This document shows positions 1 through 10,800 of a DNA stretch of 64,000 nucleotides, piece after piece. The position numbers and the translations under genes are program-made. The DNA comes from Corythucha ciliata (lineage: Eukaryota > Arthropoda > Insecta > Hemiptera > Tingidae): NCBI GenBank assembly GCA_038030265.1, contig CM075941.1, positions 8,742,001 to 8,806,000 on the forward strand, read 5' to 3'. The first letter of the stretch is position 1; each line of letters opens with the position of its first letter. A model generated the notes under the pieces. That model was given only the letters and a program-made list of their open reading frames with translations, searched no databases and was not told the origin of the DNA.

Positions 1-1375
1 ACGACGATTTTACGCTAACGCCAAAGTGATACCCCTAAACTAAAGATTATACAACACAATTGGCAATTTCAAAACCCAATGCTTCACCCCAAAAGTGCGA
101 TGAATTCAGCCAACAAAAACGGTCGGGCTTAACACAAAATGATGAAAAACTAATAGTATTACCAGAACAGACCACTCTGCATATCTGCATTGGAAAACTG
201 CCGATTTTATCCTTCAAATGGCAATTTTACTCGAAAACCGTGCGATTTCTCACCAAAGCTGTGACGTGCTACACACTCCCTCCCCACAACAGAGCATGTC
301 ACTACAAAACAGGCGATATTAACCTAAAACTACATTTTTCTGTTCGATTTCAAAAATAGATATTTTACCCCTGGAAACGGCTACTACCCACCGAAATTGG
401 ATGTTTTACTCAAAACTGACAGTGCCACGCACTTCAACTGAGGTTTTTCCCAAAACGGATGATTTTTAGGCAGAAATTGACGACTCTGCCTTGAAAACCG
501 GGCGAAATCACTACAAAACTGGCAAATTCCTCCCAAATGTTACGATTTTATACCGAAACAGGTGATTTCATGCCAAAGCTTCGTTTTGCCCCATAACTCA
601 GTTCGTCGGTACAAAACTGGTGATTTTACCCCAAAACCAAAATTGACAGTGACAGTTGAACGTCAAAAATGACTATCTTACCCAAAAATTGGATAGTGTA
701 CCACGAACTTGACGATACTCCATGCCTGAAAAGTTCTTCCTATGATTTATCTGTAATAACTGGCAAGTTTACTCCAAAACGGACTGTTTAGATCCCAAAA
801 CTTACGATTTCATCCCAAAAACTTTCCTAAACTGACGATTTTACCCTGAAACTAGAGGTCCCTACCACCCCAAAAAGTTATTTTACCTGAAAAATGGATA
901 GTTTACTGCGAACTGACAGTATCTTAGCAAAACTGACGTTTTTCCGTAAGCGCTCTCCAGATTTCTCGAAGATTTTCCCACAAAACTGGTGTTTTTGCCG
1001 TTAAAATAATTTCGGAAGTTTTCCCTAAAAAGAGTACGTTTTACTCTGAAACCTTAAGTTTTACCTCAAAACCGGCAATTTTATCGCAAAACCAACGAGT
1101 TTTAACCCAAAATTGGAGTTTTTACCCTAAAACTGGCGATTTCATTTATTGGGCATATTTCAAGCCTGTCGATTTGAGCTAAAAATAGTGATTTCATCGT
1201 GAAAATGGCGATTTAGGCGTGGCGGGTCGACCACACGAGTTCAAAGTTCCGTTTATCCCTAAGGCCCGGGCCTCAAGCGCAAAAAGGCGATTTTAACACA
1301 GAAATGGAGATTTTAGTGGGCTGTCAAACTGTGATTTTCGCGAAAAAATTGGCAATTTCACCAATTTTACCATGT
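1..1375. repeat. Degenerate periodic repeat, type C
   Basis: The whole stretch is built from diverged units of roughly 20-30 bases around a core resembling AAAACTGACGATTTTACCCC. No unit is exact and spacing varies. No gene is supported; the short open frame at 60-359 is just repeat. The first ~350 bases align in order with 63340-63640 near the window end, and the part near 1073-1120 aligns with about 63665-63720, so this is a copy of a larger dispersed repeat rather than a simple local array. Confidence 0.75.
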
Positions 1376-1660
1376 GTGTTTTTTCAAAGAAGCAAAATCT
1401 GAAAAATTTGCTTTTTAGTTGAGTCAGACCTGCGAAAATGGTATTTTAGGGCGCAAAACCCGTGGAATTTGTGGATTATTTGGATTATGTCACTCTTGAA
1501 AAAATCATTTTATGAGCATAAAATCTCTCGAATTTCATTATTTTTTTACTTAGCGAAATCCGAGAAAATGAATTTTTTAATGAGCACCGATGTTTTTCTT
1601 GAAGGATTTATGCTTCCAGATTCATAATGTTTCGAGGGGAGAGCATCAGATGCCGCACTA
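1376..1660. repeat. Degenerate periodic repeat, type B
   Basis: Units resemble GAGCCAAAACCCGCGAAATT followed by GGTTTTTA. The part near 1425-1480 follows the same order of variants as 7750-7800 (a run beginning GAGTCAGAC, then a GCAAAACCCG block), so the two places share a larger ancestral repeat. From 1661 to about 1830 I see no gene; it contains a CTGGCTACGCCC motif near 1712. Confidence 0.6.
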
Positions 1661-1834
1661 TAAATCTGCGCTTTCGAATTTATGAGAGGGGTGCTGTTAA
1701 CCTCTGCGTCCTCTGGCTACGCCCATGGATACTCGTCTTCTATCGTGAGATTCGGAACCTGTAGCTCATTGACGAAGGGTTGAGGGGGGCTAAAAGTAAT
1801 AGAGGGGTGGGTCTGTTGCTATCCGCGCTCAAAA

Positions 1835-2410
1835 TAATGAATAACCCGAATTATCGATTAAAATTGAGAAACAAGCGCTGATTTATCGCTACTTATCGTG
1901 AATACTCAGTTAATTCGCTTCTAAAATGGTAAAAAACTAATTATTTTTTCTACATTAATTTACGATTTTTTCAGAATTGTCTATGATTTAGCACCTTTTT
2001 GCCATTTTATCAGCGAATTAGCGGTATTTCTCAATTTTAGCAGCACAAATGCGCAGTTTGCTGCTAAAAATTGGAAAAATTGCTAATTCACTGGTAAATT
2101 GGGGAAAACGCTATGTCGCATGGCTGCATATGATAAAAACACATATTAGTGACCAAAATGAAGAAGAAGCGCTAATTCGGAGCGATAAATAAGAAATGTG
2201 CTAATTCATTGCTATACATGTGAATACAACATTGCCAATTCGCCGGTAGTACATATAGAGAAAAAGCGCTAGTTCGCTGCTAAAATGGAGAAAAAGTGCT
2301 AACTTACAGCATGGCTGCGGAAATAATGTTGGAAAAGCTCCAATCTGCGGCTTTTGATAAAATCGATAATTCACAGCGAAAATAGAGAAAGTGTACGGTT
2401 TCAACGGCCA
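1835..2410. repeat. Degenerate periodic repeat, type A, mixed orientation
   Basis: Units resemble GCGAATTAGCGATTTTTCTC plus CAATTTTAGC, about 30 bases. Here both the unit and its reverse complement (GCTAATTCGC...) occur, unlike the mostly single-orientation arrays at 37.6-39.3 and 44.7-46.9 kb. No gene is supported. Between 2440 and 2640 the sequence is C-rich and gives proline-rich frames with no family resemblance. Confidence 0.6.
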
Positions 2411-2674
2411 CATTGTTGCTGAAATAAAGTGGTATGTCGTTGCTAGGGGGTTTTTCATCATTTTGGGCATTTTTGGGGAAACGCCCCGACCCGACCCACC
2501 AAACCCCCCACCCCCGCCCAACCCGAGCATTCCCCATTACCAGCCCTACCCGTCTCGCACTGCCCCCACTCACCACCCCATCAGGTCCGGACACATTGGC
2601 CAACCACTATGGTCCAACCCCCACGTCTGTAGATTCAACCGTTCTCGAGTTGTAGTGGAAAAACCAAAAACAAA

Positions 2675-3223
2675 ATGGCGTCGTATGGCCTCAGAAGCAG
2701 TCATAAATATGGATTTCGGCAAGGGCCTTTGGTTACCCCAAACCTTTCCCTCGGCACCCCTCCCTCCACCGGTGGACACCAGCGACGAGCGAAACCAGAG
2801 CACACACGAAGCGGATTAAACGCCGCATATCCTCACGCCAAGGCGAAGAACGCCAGAGGGCCCACGCCGAGTATGTCGCACAACGCCCGCGTATACAAAA
2901 CATTAGTCAGGAAAGAAATGCGCCGCTCGTGGCGCCAGCTCACAACAGAAGAGCTCACTCTCAACCCCCGGACCCATCCATACCAGCTATGGCGAGGACG
3001 ATGCTGCCCTAAAGCACTCCTGACGGCCACACAACACTCCACAGACGTCAGAACCACTCTGGAATCACTCGTGGGTGCACTCTTCCCAACAGAAGACCCC
3101 TCACGTGACAATGAAAATGACGACAGAATACGCGAACCAACTCCGAAGGACCATCGCAGACGCCCGACGCTTTATACTGGTCCACAAGCGAGGTACAATC
3201 AGTCTCTGACCACACACCTCTAA
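2675..3223 (+). pseudogene. R1-like LINE, region upstream of the reverse transcriptase
   Basis: This frame of about 180 residues is low in hydrophobic structure and rich in Arg, Pro and Thr. From about residue 50 it reads like the linker between endonuclease and reverse transcriptase (RT) in R1-clade LINEs: a basic stretch with RRSWRQL, then an NPRTHPYQLW block and an LFPTED motif that usually sits just before the RT. It ends at a stop a few codons before the RT frame at 3259. No intact endonuclease or gag ORF is visible upstream, so the element is 5'-truncated. Family assignment rests mainly on the downstream RT. Confidence 0.5.
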
Positions 3224-3258
3224 AAAAGGGATCCGGCCCCTCTGGGATCACAAGAAAC

Positions 3259-3888
3259 ATGATGCGACAGCTCTCTGAATCAGCAGTGGAAATCTACACC
3301 ACTCTGTTCAACAAAAGCCTCGCATCGGCCCACTTTCCGCCAGCCTGGAAACAAGGGGCTATAACGCTATTTCTCAAAGATGAAGAAAGAGACCTCAGCG
3401 ATCCGGGAAGCTATCGTCCCACTAAACTTCTCCCAGTTGAAGGCAAAGCACTTGAACGCCACCGATGGCGATTCGGGGGGATCCCTAACCGATCCACTGA
3501 ACAGGCGATAAAACACCGTAAAGAACAACTGGCAAATTCTCCTCACCGAATAGCAGCCCTCGCCTGCTACGACGTTGTTGGCGCGTCTGGTGGTGGGGCT
3601 GTCTGGTGGCCAGCCCTACTCACGGAGTTCCGTACCTCGAAGTACCTCGAAATCAGCCTCAACCACAGTGCAACAACAGTGCAACACACCAGCGGATGCC
3701 CCCAGGAAGCCGTCCTCGCATGCCTCCTCTGGGCAATAATTTTCGCTCCCCTCCTCCGATCCTTGGAAGCCGCCGGACTCACGGCAACAGCCTTCATCGA
3801 CGACTTTGCAACCGTGATAACGGCCCCGGACCACCACCTCCTCCGCCGAGAATTCAGACGCGCCGACAGCATCGTGGCAGCCTGGTGA
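3259..3888 (+). pseudogene. R1-like LINE reverse transcriptase fragment
   Basis: RNA-dependent DNA polymerase of a non-LTR retrotransposon. Visible RT landmarks in order: WKQGAITLFLKDEERD followed by SYRPTKLLPVEGKALE (about residues 30-70), a GIPNRSTEQA block, GCPQEAVLACLLWAIIF near residue 150 (family form is GCPQGSVLGP), and the catalytic AFIDDFATVI (FxDD) near residue 180. The palm is shorter than usual: the region between LLPVEGKALE and the RST block is compressed, consistent with a deletion. The frame ends at an in-frame TGA at 3886. Clade (R1 versus a relative) is judged only from these motifs. Confidence 0.75.
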
Positions 3889-3969
3889 GCAAATGGAAGA
3901 CTTCAAATATCATAGCCGAAATGTTCCTTAACCGCCAACCTCTTCCTGAGACAACACAGAATACAAACC

Positions 3970-4800
3970 GACTCCGCTCTCAGCATGTCCATAACGGACT
4001 CCGTTAAATACCTAGGAGTCTACCTGATGAGGTCAGGAAGGCCAACCCAACACCTGGCCTACTTAGCACGCACCACCAAGGCAACGTGCAGCTTCATGAG
4101 GGGCATCTCAGGGAAAAGATGAGGCCCAAATCTTCAGCGACGTCTACTATACTACCGCACAATCTTTCTCACAAAAGTCCCCTCCACGTGTAGCATGTGG
4201 TGGCCAACTGAGACTCTCACAGACAGGAAACTTGCCAGAACCATACAATGGCGATACCTACTAGCAACTCTCCGCGCGTACTCCACCACGGCCTACCTCA
4301 CGCTGCACGCGCTAACCGGAGTCTTCCCACTCGACCTAGAGCTCGACGTCCGAATGGGCATAACCGCAAAAAAGAAAGGGCTCATAATAGCATCACCACG
4401 ATGGCTGAGTACCATCCCAACAGAATAAGAAACTCCAACATACGAACGAAACTGCTGAATAGCCGCGATCGAACAATGGCAACGGGAGTGGGACAAACCC
4501 ACAATATCATTTCCTGCCTCCCGGAGCGGATGTGGTGGAAGTGGAACTTTCTCAACTACCCCGCTGTCCAGCTAATCTCAGGCCACGGGTCATTCAATGG
4601 AAAAACTCCACTTCCACCGCCTACGGGAAAGACCTGAGTGCCCGTGCTGGGAGAAAATCGAAACAGCTGACCACGTTATCTTCGAGTGCCGTCTCTACGA
4701 GGATCTACGACAAACGTGACACATCCCCGCAACGCGAAACAGCCTCCTCACAACTATAAAGGCCTCAGCGAGAAGATTTCTGGCCTTCGCGAATGGATGG
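3970..4800 (+). pseudogene. R1-like LINE C-terminal domain, frameshifted
   Basis: Pieces in different frames continue the RT: VKYLGVYL with LMRSGRPTQHL near 3995-4080 (the conserved vKYLGv of the LINE thumb), then 4195-4428 with RTIQWRYLLATLRAYSTTAY and LTGVFPLDLE (the AyRT...GvxPLdL block of R1 elements), then near 4600-4780 a cysteine-rich piece with CPCWEK, TADHVIFECR and ARRFLAFANGW (the terminal CCHC-like domain). At least two frame changes separate them, so the protein is not expressible. From 4800 to about 5200 I see only the LINE tail or unassigned sequence. Confidence 0.65.
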
Positions 4801-5204
4801 TATCACCGAAGAGGCACAGGCCCAACTCTGATACGCACCAACGACCCCAAAACATTAGGTCAGCAACATTCGCAGCTCGATACCCAGGACTCCGACAAGC
4901 GCCATATCCCCTTACCGCGTGAAATCCACCCCAGCGAGTATAACGAGTAACAAAAACCAGAAACTAAGAGTCGAGTTTTCAACACTCGGGTATCACTCTT
5001 CGTCCCCCACTTTACCACCTTTAAAACTCCCCACCGCCCAGTGGTCCACTCCCCAGCTGGCACGGCTGACGGGGAGCGGGGCGAGGATAACCAGGACTTG
5101 CACGTACCGGGTCACTTCCCGGCCGTCCAGTCAGGCTAAAACCTAGTTATATGCCTTTCAAGGCATCAAGCCAGGGCGGAAAGAAGGCAAAATCCTGGTA
5201 AGTC

Positions 5205-5921
5205 ATGGATCAAGCAAAATAAATTGCTAATTCATGGCTAAAACCGAGATAAACTTATATTTTCGACTAAAATTTGTGAAAATCACTAATTGAGAAAAAA
5301 ACGCTCATTCATGGACACGCTAATTGTGTATAAAAATGAGAGAATTGGCTAAAAGAGGAAAAACTCGCTAGTTCACGTAGCGACAGAGGCGTAGCCAGCT
5401 TTTGATCGCACGCAAGAACAACTCAGATGCATCCCAATTCCTATTGCGCAGGCTTATATTCGAAGGTGAGCCCCCAGAAAAAAGAACTCAGTAGCTCACG
5501 AACTCAGAAATTTGACCCTAGAAACTCAATTAGCACATAATAAAGGCTCGTGAATTATCAAAACCTAACATCTGTGCTGTAAAACTGTCAATTTGCATTC
5601 TATTTCGGAATTTCTGTCGAATAACTGATAATTTTCACCCCAGAAAGTAATATTAATTTAATAATAAAAGCTTTGGCTTTTTACGGACTTGAGGCAGCCC
5701 CACGTCATTGAGTCACATTAGCAAGTTCCAAAACCGTAAAATTGGGTTTTTAGCAAGTTCAAAACCAACGAAATCGGGGTATTAGTTCTTCAGTGGGAAA
5801 ACACCGCGAAATGAGCGTTCAAGTGAGCCAAGACCCGCAAAATTGGATCTATAACTAGCAAATCCCACGAAATTTTCGTTTTAATGAGCCAGAATCACGA
5901 AAATGCTTTGATTGGTCTGTT
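5205..5921. repeat. Periodic repeat, type A (reversed) then type B
   Basis: 5205-5390 has reversed type A units (GCTAATTCATGGCTAAAA...). About 5470-5921 has type B units (GCGAAATTGG with a following TTTTTA). A lone GAGGCGTAGCCAGC motif, which recurs elsewhere in the window, lies at 5387-5400. The copia element at 5927 interrupts the type B run, which resumes at 7613. Confidence 0.6.
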
Positions 5922-5926
5922 AAAAC

Positions 5927-6051
5927 TGTTGGATTGGGTAATTTTGTACACAGCCTCCAACACATGGATCATATTTTTTATTCAAGTTTATTGTTGACCT
6001 AATAAAAAAAAGTGTGTTCTGTTTCATTCGTTCACAACTGTGCTACCAACA
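5927..6051 (+). repeat. Copia 5' LTR
   Basis: Starts TGTTGGATTGGG and ends GCTACCAACA. Compared with the 3' LTR it carries about 20 extra bases after the first seven. An AATAAA-like signal sits in CCTAATAAAAAAAAGTG. Apart from the extra block the two LTRs differ at scattered bases, so this is not a very recent insertion. Confidence 0.88.
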
Positions 6052-6077
6052 GGTTATGGGCCCAGCACGCTTCCACT
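6052..6077 (+). other. Copia primer-binding site, half-tRNA(iMet) type
   Basis: Directly after the 5' LTR comes GGTTATGGGCCCAGCACG followed by CTTCCACT. Its reverse complement matches the D-arm to anticodon-arm part of eukaryotic initiator tRNA-Met (the GCTGGGCCCATAACC region), not the tRNA 3' end. This is the known copia mode of priming from a cleaved half tRNA. The match was recognised from the known iMet sequence. Confidence 0.85.
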
Positions 6078-6082
6078 ACGTT

Positions 6083-6710
6083 AATATCGTCGAGGGAACC
6101 GAAAACTTACGGGAAGATGCGAGTGACCAGACAATAAAAGAATGGAAGCAAAGAGATGCCAAAGCTCGGCAAATTATTGTCGGCTCTCTCCATAAAAAAA
6201 CATCGTTCACACATTCTTTCATGTACGACGTCATCGGAAATGTACAAAAAGCTCTGTACTATTTTCGAAAGAGACTCGGAGCATCGAAGAACGTCGACGT
6301 ACGAAAAATTCTTCTCGTACAAAGATAGCAGCAAGGACATGGCTACATATTTGAGCTCTTTGGAAAATCTACGTTTTCAACTTAATTCTCTCTCCAGAGA
6401 CAAAATCGATGATGAAATGTTGATGGCAAAAATAATGTTGTGCCTCCCGTCGAATTATGACTCATTTATTACTTCCTGGAACTCGACGACGAAAATTGAA
6501 AAGACCTTCACTTCTGAGCGAAGAAACTCGGAAAACTGACGCCGATTTCTCAAGCTCCATAGCTTTATACTTAAAAGAAAAACGAAATTTTCGACCACGT
6601 GATGATTTTGACAACTCCAAAACGCGTCAAAATGACTATTTTCGTAAAAACGACGGCAAATCTCAGTTTCGATGCACAATATGCAAAAAGAATAACCACT
6701 AGCCAAAATA
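6083..6710 (+). pseudogene. Copia gag remnant
   Basis: A frame beginning near 6085 carries the copia gag block EDASDQTIKEWKQRDAKA and QIIVGSL. The frame then shifts, and 6225-6540 continues with MYKKLCTIFERDSE, a MATYLSSLENLRFQLNSL block and LCLPSNYDSF, the UBN2-type gag core. A further shift leads to a zinc-knuckle remnant, CTICKKNNH, near 6676-6702. The N-terminal gag part before VEGTE is replaced by unrelated residues, so there is a deletion between the primer site and gag. At least two frameshifts make it non-coding. Confidence 0.75.
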
Positions 6711-6769
6711 CTGTTATTTCCGTAACGAAAACAATGGTAGAAACCAGGCAGCATTTTTCGCCGAGAGTC

Positions 6770-7117
6770 ACTCAACCTCTAAAACCGGTGATTCTACATC
6801 GATCGTCGATAGCGGCCCACATGACGAACACTACCAAAGAATTGAAACAACAGCGTCCCACTAACACTAAAATAACCGTCGCAAAAGGAAGCAGTTTCGT
6901 TCGAACTGTTAGCATGGGAAAATTAGAGTCAACCGACTGTAAACTAAATAACGTTCTATACGTACCAGAACTCCCTGATAATCTACTATCGGTGAACGCA
7001 ATAACTGAAAAAGACGGATACAAAGCCCGCCTCGTCGCAAGGGGGTGTGAGCAAAAACTCGGTCACAACGACGAAACGTTCAGTCCAGTTGTCAGTAGTG
7101 ATTCTTTGCGACTGATG
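6770..7117 (+). pseudogene. Copia protease/pre-integrase remnant fused to RT start
   Basis: Near 6800-6830 a frame reads a SIVDSG piece, the copia protease D-S-G motif. In the frame 6599-7129, LNNVLYVPELPDNLLSVNAI is the GAG-pre-integrase signature. Directly afterwards the frame passes into YKARLVARGCEQKLG and ETFSPVV, the opening motif of copia reverse transcriptase. In full elements about 500 residues of integrase and linker lie between these blocks, so an in-frame deletion joined them near 7018. The RT is cut again at 7117 by the inverted-repeat element. Confidence 0.8.
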
Positions 7118-7392
7118 CAAGGTGACTAAACTTGCAAGGTGCCGCAGATTTCCCCCTGCCCAACAGGCGGGAGGGGTGGAGACTGACGTCACCAGCAGTC
7201 CTTTGCTCCCGATTGCTCACCCTAGAGCAGCAGAGCAAGTTAATTTTGAAATTGAAGCTTATGAATTCTTAAAAATCACAGCCCAATAACAATTAATAAT
7301 GTACTGGGTCCAGCGCAATGGTGGTTGGGACTGCTCGTGACGTAGGTGAAGGACAGTGATCTGCGGCACCTATAGAAAATTTAGTCACCTTG
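7118..7392. mobile_element. Small inverted-repeat (MITE-like) element in copia
   Basis: Termini are inverted: CAAGGTGACTAAACTTGC with a following AAGGTGCCGCAG on the left, and CTGCGGCACC followed by TTTAGTCACCTTG on the right. Length about 275 bases; no ORF. It contains a TGACGTCA-like motif at 7185-7192. It lies just after the copia RT start. I cannot see a clean target duplication. Its CAAGGT terminus is shared with the 747-base element at 25088-25834. Confidence 0.65.
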
Positions 7393-7502
7393 TCTTTAGT
7401 CTATTTACCTTGGCTTCATACTGCCAAATTTGCAAACTTCAAAAGTCAGATGGTGACATCTTGATTTTAACCCCTTTTTTAAATACAAAATTAAGGAGAG
7501 TG

Positions 7503-7607
7503 TGTTGGACCTCCAACATATGGATCATTATTTTGTATTCAAGCTTATTGTTGTCCTAATAAAAAGAGTGTGTTCTGTTTCAATCGTTCACGACTCTGCT
7601 ACCAACA
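7503..7607 (+). repeat. Copia 3' LTR
   Basis: Begins TGTTGGACCTCC and ends GCTACCAACA, matching the 5' LTR. It is preceded by a purine-rich tract, AATTAAGGAGAG, the expected plus-strand primer, and followed by the AAAAC target duplication. Confidence 0.88.
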
Positions 7608-7612
7608 AAAAC

Positions 7613-7880
7613 CGCGTAATCGTTATTTTGAATGAGGCATCCCCCGCGAATTTGGTTTTTAAGCAACAGAACAACCGCGACATTGTGTTTTCTGTGAGCC
7701 AGAACCACGAAAATGGGGTTTTAGAGGGTGAAATCAGCGAGTCAGACGTGCAAAAATTGGTTTTTATAGTATGCAAAACCCGGGAAATTAGTATATCAGA
7801 TATAAAATTTATTTTTGTGAGCGAAATTCGGCATGTGATTTTACAGTGAGGCTGCGTCTCACGAAAATGTCTTTTAAGCG
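7613..7880. repeat. Periodic repeat, type B, right of copia
   Basis: Continues the interrupted type B repeat with units such as GAGCCAGAACCACGAAAATG. The similar unit GAGCCAGAATCACGAAAATG occurs left of the element at about 5887-5906. Open frames here are repeat translation only. Confidence 0.6.
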
Positions 7881-10800
7881 TTTTTTCTTGTTTTTATTAG
7901 TCATTTTTATTTTTAAAAAAAGGTCCAGAGTGGAATGACGGCAACGAAAGTGCGGGCATTGTGGGACTTCTTTCACCCGAATGTGGGTGCTTATAAGACA
8001 AATGGCTCGAGACTGACTCGGAATTAATTGAGACTTCCCTTTTCCCAGAGTCGAAATGTTTCCCAGATAAGATAAGGAATCTTATTCTTGGACGTCGTAC
8101 CTGACACAACTATATTATAGTAGTCCTTCACGAATAACTAAGAATAAAACAAAAGTCTCCAATGTACGCCTTGCACGATTCAAAACTTTTTTTGTCTCGT
8201 GTTTGACTGCGGGTAGTAGGCTCATCCTTATTCTCTTTACTCTCTTTCATTCTTTCTGACTTTTCGTGCAGACACCCCTTGAATAATTCTTAATTCATTT
8301 ATTTTTGGTTTACTTCTTGTTGGAGCATTAGTGGTTTTCCTTTAATTTTTGTTTAAAGTCACACGTATCAACAGCCCCCACACTGTTTTTATTGCTTCAT
8401 CAAGGACGTTCAAAGGAACAACGAACTATGAATCATTTTGATCGTCGATTTCGTCTGCCTCTCACTCTCTCTCGCACTCTGTTATCAACAATGAGCTTTA
8501 ATGTGGTAACCGGCTGTACAATGTTCTAACATTTTACTTAATTTACATATGAACGACCTGTATTGCAGTCACGTCTATCCATCTTTTCCCGGTACAAAGA
8601 ACGGAATGTCAACATCACACTGCTAACGAGCAATACAGTGAAGAACATCGCACTTGGGCAATATGGCTACAAATTTATAGCGTGGTGACATGAGATCGTT
8701 TCATCGTTGTAACCCCCCCCCCCCTTTTTTTTTTTTTTAATTCGCTGTTTTCGAGCAAATTCATAATAATGTTAACTGCCCACTCGTGATTTTTCTCTCT
8801 CAGTCAACTTTTCAAGTTTGGGATGTTTTGAAAACGCAGCCTGGGATTTCTATTGTTGTTTCCTAACAAGATTTCTACACGGAAGTATATGGAAAGAGAA
8901 GAGGTCCCATCGTTATTCTCGAGGGACCCTTGACTGCCCACCATTAGACCTCCGAAGAAGAATTTGAAGTGCTGTATAGGACTTCAGTGAGCGAGGAAGA
9001 GAACCATAAAGCGTGTCAATAATAATAATAATAATGATAGCAATAATAATAATAATAATAGTGATAATAATGGTGATATAACTTCAAAAACTTCTGTAGA
9101 AATATTGTCTTTCATGATTTTATCGATCTTTTACAATTTTGATTAGCTAGAAAAACAAAAGACGGCTAAAAGTGTTTTGGAACGAAAAAAAGCTCCCAGA
9201 ATTTACGATTTCGCCGCTTTTTATTGGCGCAGTTTGCGTTGAATTGCTTCGCTTTTTCTCTTTCCCCCTCGAAGAGGCAATTCGAGAAGTCAATTTCTTA
9301 TTAATTGGTGGCTTTTCAGTAAAACTTCTCCAGAATGACCAATTTGTGGGGTGTTTTCTTGCCAGAGAGCCCTATGGTTTTGTTTTGGGTGAATTGGTAT
9401 GGAAGGTTTTGTATTGGCGGGGGTGGGGGGAAGGGTTGTTTACTGCTCCGAAGAACATTAAGAGTTTAGGAGAAGGTCGTTTCTCAAGAATCAGAGTTTT
9501 TCCCAAAGTTTCAATTTTTAATTCTTCCGTCTTAAATCCAATCGAGTTTCTTCTGATTTTGAACACGCTTATAAATTAATAATAAAGGGGAAAACTTTTC
9601 TCGGACTGTAAGTTAAAATTACTGATAAAATATAAACCAACAATTTAAGGTTTTTTCAGGTCACGTCCGTTTCAAACCACCCCCTCACCCCATCTCTCCC
9701 TTTCATACAACTTTTGGACATGATATCAAAGTCATGGAATCAGCTGCCGAACGAAAAGTATAATTGAACTTATTTGAAGGAAGAATTTTGTAGTTGGTAT
9801 GAATACAGATAACAAAAGGGCGAGGAGAAACAGAATATTTGATTGAAAGAGGGCGATATTATCAAACTTTCATTCCAAGGAAAGTTTCTTGTCAGTTATC
9901 AAAGTCAGCTACGAAGGGGTTTTTTTTTGCTAGGCTATTCTTAAACAATAATATTACACATAAGGCATATTTATCGACAGAGGTACAGCGCACAGATAAG
10001 TCCGAAAAGCTCCTCTGTTGAATCTATAAACCCTGAACGATGTTCGTCCGAGTTTGACCGTGGGAGTTATTGTAATGATGCGTACCAATTATGGCAAGAA
10101 ATATTCTATTATACAGAAGCTCCGGCAATTAATAATAATTCTCCCCCGGGAAACTCAAACGTGTTAATTAAGTTTTTGATAAAATGTAGTAATTTTCCTG
10201 TGAATATTCAAAATGATTAACACTTGTTCATTCATAAGTGTTGAAATGCTAAGAAAGAACGGTCCTATACGGAAAGACCTACGCACCAAAAATGAAAATA
10301 AGTATTAGGCGCCATCGTGATTATACAAGTGAAACCAATAAATTATTATAGAGTTTTGAAGGTTTTTGAATGCGACTCCCCTCTGCGCTGAATAAACGAT
10401 AACCGGTTAATAGTTTTGATGTTTTTATCGATGGAGTGACAGAATTTAGTTATTTTTCCGTCTTAAAGAGATGCCAGGAGGGTCATGTACATTTGGTTAG
10501 CCGAAACCGCTTGCGTCTACATCCCCCTCCCCCTCTGTATCCCTTAATCCTTGTAAATAGACGCTCGAAACACACCATAACCAGATTATAGCTATAAAAT
10601 ACGTCGCCGGGGAAGCCTGTCAATTGAGCGCCACGTTTGCTGTAATGCATACATATGTATTGCCGCTTGCTCTAGTTATAGTCGTGTAATACTATCGAGT
10701 GATTAATAGGAGTAATTAATTTGCGGTCGGCCGGAGTGAAAGGGACGGAGAAGAAGAGCCTGTGGCGGTTACGAGGACCTCGTCGCGCGTTTGAAAGTGT

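Larger units (their letters stand above)
5927..7607 (+). mobile_element. Ty1/copia LTR retrotransposon, internally deleted (1.68 kb)
   Basis: Two LTRs of about 105-125 bases flank a tiny internal region. The host target is duplicated: AAAAC at 5922-5926 and again at 7608-7612. The LTRs begin TGTTGGA and end ACCAACA. Inside are a tRNA(iMet) half-primer site, a gag remnant and a protease/pre-integrase remnant fused to the first residues of the RT. Full copia elements are about 5 kb; integrase and nearly all of RT and RNase H are missing. A 275-base inverted-repeat element at 7118-7392 sits inside. The target is type B periodic repeat. Confidence 0.9.

Noticed and set aside
2391..2819. Proline-rich ORF as a gene
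   Set aside because: It comes from a C-rich stretch upstream of the LINE; no conserved domain.
9172..9579. 135-codon open frame as a host gene
   Set aside because: No recognisable motif, no splice or codon support, and it is an isolated frame in AT-rich DNA.
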